Made by a program: the position numbers and the translations under genes. Of a stretch of 64,000 nt of DNA, positions 58,942 through 64,000 are shown piece after piece. A model generated the notes under the pieces. That model did no database searches. It was given only the letters and a program-made list of their open reading frames with translations, and was not told where the DNA came from. The DNA is from Ga0077536 sp943370145 (lineage in GTDB: Bacteria > Pseudomonadota > Gammaproteobacteria > Ga0077536). Every line of letters starts with the position of its first letter. Within the stretch, counting starts at the first letter, position 1. The DNA is taken from positions 1 to 64,000 of the forward strand of contig CALRPY020000018.1 of assembly GCA_943370145.1 (NCBI GenBank), given 5' to 3'.

Positions 58942-59751
58942 ATGCCGGCCCTGCGCAAACCGAAGCTCGCGGTGTGGAAGTTCTCGTCCTGCGACGGCTG
59001 CCAGCTGTCCCTGCTCAACTGCGAGGACGAACTGCTCGCCGTGCTCGGCGAGGTCGAGCTCGCGTATTTCCTCGAGGCGACGCGCGCCGAGGTCCCCGGC
59101 CCCTACGACATCTCGCTGGTCGAGGGTTCGATCACCACGCAGCACGACGTCGAGCGCATCCAGGAAGTGCGCCGCCAGTCGCGCTTCCTGGTGACGATCG
59201 GCGCCTGCGCCACGGCCGGGGGCATCCAGGCGCTGCGCAATTTCCGCGACGTCGACGAATTCATCCGCATCGTCTACGCGCAGCCGTCCTTCATCGACAC
59301 GCTGGCGACGTCGACCCCGATCGCTGCCCATGTCCGCGTCGATTTCGAACTGCGCGGCTGCCCCATCAACCGCCACCAGCTGCTGGAGGTGCTGAACGCC
59401 TTCCTGCACGGCCGTCGGCCGAACACGCCGGCGCACAGCGTGTGCCTGGAGTGCAAGCTCGCGGGCAATGTCTGCGTGATGGTCGCCCACGGCACGCCCT
59501 GCCTCGGGCCCGTGACGCACGCGGGCTGCGGTGCGCTGTGCCCACGCTACCATCGCGGCTGCTACGGCTGCTTCGGGCCGATGGAGGCGCCAAACGTCAC
59601 GGCGATGAGCGCCGCCTGGCGCGCGATGGGCGTGGCGGACAAGGACGTCGCGCGCGTGCTGCAGACCTTCAACGCGGCCGCGACGCCGTTCCGCGACGAG
59701 GCGGCACGGCTGGAAGCGGACGCCGCAGGCGGGACGCCTGGCCATGACTGA
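58942..59751 (+). CDS. Group 3b [NiFe] hydrogenase delta (small) subunit
   Basis: This 269-residue small subunit starts at the ATG at 58942. There is no Tat signal peptide, so the enzyme is cytoplasmic. Cluster ligands appear in FSSCDGCQLSLLNCEDE (C17, C20), IGACATAGGI, RGCPINRHQLLEVL and the distal CPRYHRGCYGCFGP. It overlaps the alpha subunit by 8 nt. Confidence 0.93.
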   Translation: MPALRKPKLAVWKFSSCDGCQLSLLNCEDELLAVLGEVELAYFLEATRAEVPGPYDISLVEGSITTQHDVERIQEVRRQSRFLVTIGACATAGGIQALRNFRDVDEFIRIVYAQPSFIDTLATSTPIAAHVRVDFELRGCPINRHQLLEVLNAFLHGRRPNTPAHSVCLECKLAGNVCVMVAHGTPCLGPVTHAGCGALCPRYHRGCYGCFGPMEAPNVTAMSAAWRAMGVADKDVARVLQTFNAAATPFRDEAARLEADAAGGTPGHD

Positions 59752-61081
59752 CCCGACGACCACCGGCGACGGCAAGGCGACGCGCGTGATCGAGGTCGAC
59801 TACCTCGCGCGCGTGGAAGGCGAGGGCGCGCTCTACGTGCGCACCGAGGGCGACCGGATCGCGCAGGTGGACTTCAAGATCTTCGAGCCGCCACGCTTCT
59901 TCGAAGCCTTCCTGCGCGGCCGCCGCCACGACGAGGCGCCGGACATCACGGCGCGGATCTGCGGCATCTGCCCGGTGGCCTACCAGATGAGTTCGGTGCA
60001 CGCGATGGAGGATGCGCTCGGCATCACCGTCGACGGGCCGCTGCGCGAGTTGCGCCGGCTGCTCTACTGCGGCGAGTGGATAGAGAGCCACGCGCTGCAC
60101 GTCTACATGCTGCACGCGCCGGACTTCCTCGGCTTCCAGGACGCCGTGCAGATGGCGCAGGCGCATCCCGGCGTGCTGGAACGCGGCCTCGGCCTCAAGA
60201 AGGCCGGCAACCTCATCGGCCAACTGCTCGGCGGGCGCGAGGTGCACCCGATCAACGTGCGGGTCGGCGGCTTCTACCGCGTGCCGACGCGCAGGGAACT
60301 CGCGAGCCTGCACGACCCGCTGTCCCGCGCGCTCGATGCCGCGCGCGAGACCGTACGCTGGGTGCGCGGTCTGCCGTTCCCGGATTTCGATCGCGACTAC
60401 GAGTTCGTCGCGCTGCGCCACCCGCACGAGTACCCGTTCAGCGAGGGGCGCCTCGTGTCGAACCGGGGCCTCGACATCGCGGTGCGCGATTACCCGGCGC
60501 ATTTCGAGGAACAGCACGTGGCGCGCAGCAACGCGCTGCACTCGCGCATGACGGCGCGGGCCGCGGCCGGCGAGCCGGGCCACTATCTCGTGGGGCCGCT
60601 CGCGCGCTACAACCTCAATGCCGACCGCCTCGGGCCGGTCGCTGCCGACGCCGCGCGCGACGCCGGCCTCGAACCGGGCTGCCGCAATCCGTTCAAGAGC
60701 ATCCTCGCGCGCGCGGTGGAACTGGTGTTCGCGTGCGAGGAGGCGCTGCGCGTGATTCGCGACTATGTGCCGCCGGACATGCCGTATGTGAGCGGCGAAA
60801 TCCGGTCCGGCGTCGGCCACGGCTGCACCGAGGCGCCGCGCGGCATCCTCTACCATCGCTATGAACTGAACGCCGACGGCACGATTGCCGACGCCGTCAT
60901 CGTCCCGCCGACCTCGCAGAACCAGGCGACCATCGAGGACGACCTGCGCGCACTGCTCGCGACAAGGCTCGCGCTGCCCGACGCGGAACTGCAGTGGCAA
61001 TGCGAGCAGGCGATCCGCAACTACGACCCCTGCATCTCCTGCGCGACGCACTTCCTCAAACTCGAGGTCGACCGCCGATGA
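59744..61081 (+). CDS. Group 3b [NiFe] hydrogenase alpha (large, catalytic) subunit
   Basis: This nickel-iron active-site subunit of 445 residues has the L1 motif RICGICPV (C73, C76) and the L2 motif DPCISCATH (C430, C433, H436). A nine-residue tail FLKLEVDRR is presumably removed by the downstream protease after nickel insertion. Typical segments are EGEGALYVRTEGDRI and PDMPYVSGEIRSGVGHGCTEAPRG. Architecture and gene order identify the NADP-linked sulfhydrogenase group 3b. The stop overlaps the protease start (ATGA). Confidence 0.95.
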   Translation: MTDPTTTGDGKATRVIEVDYLARVEGEGALYVRTEGDRIAQVDFKIFEPPRFFEAFLRGRRHDEAPDITARICGICPVAYQMSSVHAMEDALGITVDGPLRELRRLLYCGEWIESHALHVYMLHAPDFLGFQDAVQMAQAHPGVLERGLGLKKAGNLIGQLLGGREVHPINVRVGGFYRVPTRRELASLHDPLSRALDAARETVRWVRGLPFPDFDRDYEFVALRHPHEYPFSEGRLVSNRGLDIAVRDYPAHFEEQHVARSNALHSRMTARAAAGEPGHYLVGPLARYNLNADRLGPVAADAARDAGLEPGCRNPFKSILARAVELVFACEEALRVIRDYVPPDMPYVSGEIRSGVGHGCTEAPRGILYHRYELNADGTIADAVIVPPTSQNQATIEDDLRALLATRLALPDAELQWQCEQAIRNYDPCISCATHFLKLEVDRR

Positions 61082-61557
61082 AACCGCCGGCCGTGCTCGG
61101 CATCGGCAACGAGTATCGCGGCGACGACGCCGCGGGACTGCTGGTCGTGCGCGCGCTGCGCGCGGCGGGCGCGGCAGAGGGCTGGGAGCTGCTGGAGCTC
61201 TCGGGCGAGGGCGCGGGCCTCATCGACGCGTGGGCGGAACGCCCGTGCGTCGTGCTGGTGGACGCGGTCGCGCTCACCGGCTCGCCATCCGGCACGGTGC
61301 TGCGCTACGACGACCCGGCCGCGCTGCCGCCCGACACGGAACTGCGCTGTTCCAGCCACGCCTTCGGCGTCGGCGCCGCGCTGGCGCTCGCGGAAGTGCT
61401 GGGCCGGCTGCCGCCGGCACTCGTGCTCTACGGCATCAACGGGCGGGCCTTCGGCCAGGGCGCGACGATGACGCCGGAAGTGGGGGACGCCGTCGCGCGC
61501 GTCGCCGCCGACATCGCCCAGGCCATCCGCGGGAAGGAGTGGAAAGTCCATGCATGA
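61078..61557 (+). CDS. Hydrogenase maturation protease (HyaD/HycI family)
   Basis: This 159-residue endopeptidase cleaves the C-terminal tail of the large subunit. The nickel-binding acidic residue lies in LGIGNEYRGDDAAG, a second in VLVDAVALTG, and the His in CSSHAFGVG. It is translationally coupled on both sides (4-nt and 8-nt overlaps), as expected for a dedicated protease of this enzyme. Confidence 0.9.
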   Translation: MKPPAVLGIGNEYRGDDAAGLLVVRALRAAGAAEGWELLELSGEGAGLIDAWAERPCVVLVDAVALTGSPSGTVLRYDDPAALPPDTELRCSSHAFGVGAALALAEVLGRLPPALVLYGINGRAFGQGATMTPEVGDAVARVAADIAQAIRGKEWKVHA

Positions 61558-61822
61558 AATGTCGTTGATCAACGACCTGATGCGGAAAATCATGCGCGTC
61601 GCCGACGAGCACGGCGCGCGGCGCATCGTCGGCCTGAAGGTCGAGCTCGGCGCGCTGTCCCACCTGTCGGCCGGGCATTTTCGCGAACACTTCGAGGAAG
61701 CGGCGGCCGGCACGCCGGCCGCCGGCGCGCGCCTCGACATCGTCGAGATGACGGACATCCACGATCCACACGCGCAGGACATCCTGCTGCGCAGCGTCGA
61801 AGTCGCCGCGGACGACGCCTGA
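61550..61822 (+). CDS. HypA-like nickel chaperone lacking the zinc domain
   Basis: This 90-residue protein begins like HypA (MHEMSLINDLMRKIMRVADE, with His2 as nickel ligand) and has the family strands GLKVELGALSHLSAGHFREHF. In HypA a zinc domain with two CxxC pairs follows at about residue 70. Here the sequence is DIVEMTDIHDPHAQDILLRSVEVA with no Cys at all. Ordinary HypA is about 113-118 residues. It may rely on the His/Asp segment or on a full HypA elsewhere. It overlaps the protease gene and is 4 nt before hypF. Confidence 0.82.
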   Translation: MHEMSLINDLMRKIMRVADEHGARRIVGLKVELGALSHLSAGHFREHFEEAAAGTPAAGARLDIVEMTDIHDPHAQDILLRSVEVAADDA

Positions 61823-61826
61823 CGCA

Positions 61827-64000
61827 ATGACCGGCGGGGGCGCGGAAGCGCGCGAGCGCTGGCGGCTCGACCTGCGCGGCCGCGTGCAGGGTGTCGGTTT
61901 CCGACCGTTCGCGCAGCGCCTCGCGACGCGCTTCGGCCTCGCCGGCAGCGTGCACAACGCCGGCGCGGCAGTCCGCATCGAAGCCGAAGGAACGCCCGAA
62001 CGCCTCGCCGCCTTCGTCGACGCCCTGGGGCGCGAAGCGCCGACGCGCGACCTGCGCATCACCCGGGAACTGCTGCCGCCGCGTGGCGAGGCGGGCTTCG
62101 GGATCCACGCGAGCCGGGGCGCGGACATGCGCGACCTGCCGCCGGACATCGCGACCTGCGCCGACTGCCTGCGCGAACTGCGCGACCCCACGAACCGGCG
62201 CCATCGCTACCCGTTCACGCACTGCGCGGCCTGCGGCCCGCGCTGGAGCGTGCTGGAGAGCCTCCCCTACGACCGCGAGCGCACCACGCTGCGCGACTTC
62301 ACGCCGTGCCCCGCCTGCGCCGCCGAGTATCGCGACCCCGCCGACCGCCGCTTCCATGCCCAGGGGATCTGCTGCGCGGCCTGCGGGCCGCGGCTCGTGC
62401 TCGGCGACGCGACAGGCACGCCGCTCGCACGTGACGACGAGGCCCTCGCCGCGGCGGTCGACGCGCTGCGCGCCGGCCGCATCGTCGCGGTGAAGGCGAC
62501 CGGCGGCTTCCAGCTGTGGGTGCGCGCGAGCGACGCGGCGGCGGTGGCGCGGCTGCGTGCGCGGAAGCGGCGGCCGGACAAGCCCTTCGCCCTGATGGTG
62601 GGCTCGCTGGCGCAGGCCGCCGGGCTCTGTGCCATCGACGCGGCGGAGGCTCGGGCGCTCGAGGGTCCTGCCGCGCCGATCCTGCTGCTCGCGCGACGCG
62701 CGGACGCCGCGCTTCCGCTCGCGCCGTCGGTGGCGCCGTCGGTGGCACCGGGCGTGCCGGCACTGGGGCTGATGCTGCCCTCGAGTCCGCTGCAGACCCT
62801 GCTGTGCGAGGTACTGGGCGAGCCGGTCGTCGCGACCAGCGGCAATCTCGCCGGCGAGCCGATCTGCATCGACGACGCAGAGGCGCGGGCACGGCTCGGC
62901 GGCATCGCCGACCTCTTCCTCGGCCACGATCGCCGCATCCTGCGCGCGCTCGACGATTCGCTCGCGCGGGTCGTCGACGGCGAGCTGCAGGTGCTGAGAC
63001 TGGGACGCGGCCTCGCGCCGCTGCAGCTCGAACTGACGCAGCCCCTCGTGCCGGGGCTCGCAGTCGGCGGCGACCTGAAATCGGCAATCGCGGCCAGCAC
63101 CGACACCGGCCTCGTGCTGAGCCAGCATCTCGGCGATCTCGCGCTGCGCGACAGCCAGCGGCAGTTCGCCGCGGCGGTCGCCGATTTCACGCGCCTCGCG
63201 GCCGATGCGCCGCGCCGCTGGGTGCGCGATCTGCACCCGGACTACCACTCGGGCGCGCTCGCGCCAGCCGACGCGCAGCCGGTGCCGCACCATGTCGCGC
63301 ATGCCTACGCGTGTCTCGCGGAACACCAGCAGCGCCTGGTCCCGCCCTTCATCGCCTTCACCTGGGACGGCAGCGGCTACGGGCCGGACGGCACGCTGTG
63401 GGGCGGCGAGTGCCTGCGCATCGACGGGGAAGGTCGATGGGCCCGTATCGCGAGCCTCAAGGCCTTCCGCCTCGCGGGCGGCGAGGCCGCGGTGCGCGAT
63501 CCGCGCCGTATCGCCGTCGCGCTCGCCGACGCCAGTGGCGCTACGCTCGCACCCTGCGCGGCATTCGCAACCTGGCGCCAGCAGCTTGCGCGCGGCTTCA
63601 ACGCCCCGCTGACCTCGAGCGTGGGCCGCCTGTTCGACGGCGTCGCCGCGCTGATCGCGCTGCACGACGGCCACTACCGGGCGCCAAGCTACGAGGGGCA
63701 GCTGGCGCTGGCGCTCGAAGCGCTGGCCGAAGGGGCTGGCGACGTCGTGCCCTATCCGCTGCCGCTCGTCGTCGAGGACGGGCTGCCGTGCCTCGACTGG
63801 CGGCCCATGGTGCGGGCGCTGCTCACCGATCTCGCGCAGGATCGGCCGCGCGCGGCGATTGCGCGCGCGTTCCACCTGGCGCTCGTCGCCGGCCTGTGTC
63901 GCACGCTGGCCGCGATTGCGCCGGCCGGCGGTACGCGGCCGATCGCGCTGGCCGGCGGCGTGTTCCAGAACCGCGTGCTGCTGGAAGCGTGCGCGGCGGC
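61827..64000 (+). CDS. hypF: Carbamoyltransferase HypF (partial, cut by window end)
   Basis: HypF makes the cyanide ligands of the NiFe site from carbamoyl phosphate, with HypE. At least 724 codons are visible from the ATG at 61827 and no stop is reached. The acylphosphatase domain is DLRGRVQGVGFRPFAQRL. Two zinc fingers follow (C111/C114/C133/C136 and C161/C164/C183/C186), then the YrdC-like domain (AVKATGGFQLWVRA, VVATSGNLAGEPI). The Kae1-like domain (PHHVAHAYACLAEH, WDGSGYGPDGTLWGGE, IALAGGVFQN) runs into the edge. hypBCDE are presumably beyond. Confidence 0.95.
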   Translation, partial: MTGGGAEARERWRLDLRGRVQGVGFRPFAQRLATRFGLAGSVHNAGAAVRIEAEGTPERLAAFVDALGREAPTRDLRITRELLPPRGEAGFGIHASRGADMRDLPPDIATCADCLRELRDPTNRRHRYPFTHCAACGPRWSVLESLPYDRERTTLRDFTPCPACAAEYRDPADRRFHAQGICCAACGPRLVLGDATGTPLARDDEALAAAVDALRAGRIVAVKATGGFQLWVRASDAAAVARLRARKRRPDKPFALMVGSLAQAAGLCAIDAAEARALEGPAAPILLLARRADAALPLAPSVAPSVAPGVPALGLMLPSSPLQTLLCEVLGEPVVATSGNLAGEPICIDDAEARARLGGIADLFLGHDRRILRALDDSLARVVDGELQVLRLGRGLAPLQLELTQPLVPGLAVGGDLKSAIAASTDTGLVLSQHLGDLALRDSQRQFAAAVADFTRLAADAPRRWVRDLHPDYHSGALAPADAQPVPHHVAHAYACLAEHQQRLVPPFIAFTWDGSGYGPDGTLWGGECLRIDGEGRWARIASLKAFRLAGGEAAVRDPRRIAVALADASGATLAPCAAFATWRQQLARGFNAPLTSSVGRLFDGVAALIALHDGHYRAPSYEGQLALALEALAEGAGDVVPYPLPLVVEDGLPCLDWRPMVRALLTDLAQDRPRAAIARAFHLALVAGLCRTLAAIAPAGGTRPIALAGGVFQNRVLLEACAA

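Overview
The window reads as a chromosomal segment of a GC-rich gammaproteobacterium. Housekeeping clusters are in the order familiar from Pseudomonas- and Xanthomonas-type genomes: trpGDC, rpiA/ilvA divergent, hisAFIE-tatABC, polA-DUF2782-thrB, kdsDC-lptCAB-rpoN-hpf-rapZ-HPr-EI, ybgC-tolQRAB-pal-cpoB, and ruvCAB. I cannot name a genus from sequence alone.

Layout. 1-2.8 kb: trpG, trpD, trpC (+), closed by a terminator. 2.8-5.4 kb (-): ilvA with an overlapping class II aldolase and a VOC protein. 5.5-10 kb: rpiA and a DUF2905 protein (+), facing hisA-hisF-hisI-hisE-tatA-tatB-tatC (-). 10-15 kb: polA (-), DUF2782 and thrB (+), an OmpA-like lipoprotein (-). 15-24 kb (-): kdsD-kdsC-lptC-lptA-lptB-rpoN-hpf-rapZ-HPr-EI, the LPS-export and nitrogen-PTS block, without a recognisable EIIA gene. 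24-27 kb (+): murU-like nucleotidyltransferase and a lytic transglycosylase with two solute-binding domains. 27-39 kb (-): fmdB, aspS, nadA, ruvC-ruvA-ruvB, ybgC-tolQ-tolR-tolA-tolB-pal-cpoB and queC. 39-40 kb (+): a YeeE/YedE sulfur transporter and tRNA-Lys(UUU).

Accessory part. A 4.9 kb island sits at the 3' end of tRNA-Lys, bounded by a 40-nt perfect repeat of the tRNA end. It has no integrase. It carries a TetR regulator and a three-gene operon (alpha/beta hydrolase, SDR-fold protein without the canonical Tyr/Lys, LLM flavin oxidoreductase). Two operators with the same half-sites, ATATGATG-N2-CATCATAT, lie in front of tetR and of the operon, so a self-contained inducible catabolic or detoxification module is likely.

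45-50 kb holds orphan genes: a DUF4239 membrane protein, two small coiled-coil proteins, a secreted protein, a membrane-anchored FMN glutamate-synthase-domain protein, and a DUF202 protein. 50-56 kb is a mosaic with an organosulfur theme. An intact marC is followed by a radical-SAM sulfatase maturase, a serine-type secreted sulfatase, a truncated second marC copy and a DszB-like (sulfinate desulfinase family) protein. Short repeats are interspersed through this stretch. From 56.5 kb to the window end runs a tightly overlapping (+) operon for a group 3b NADP-type [NiFe] (sulf)hydrogenase: beta subunit, cNMP-binding protein, gamma, delta, alpha, maturation protease, a HypA-like protein lacking its zinc domain, and hypF, which is cut by the window edge. 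The most interesting leads are the DszB-like/sulfatase mosaic, the tRNA island with its paired operators, and the zinc-less HypA.
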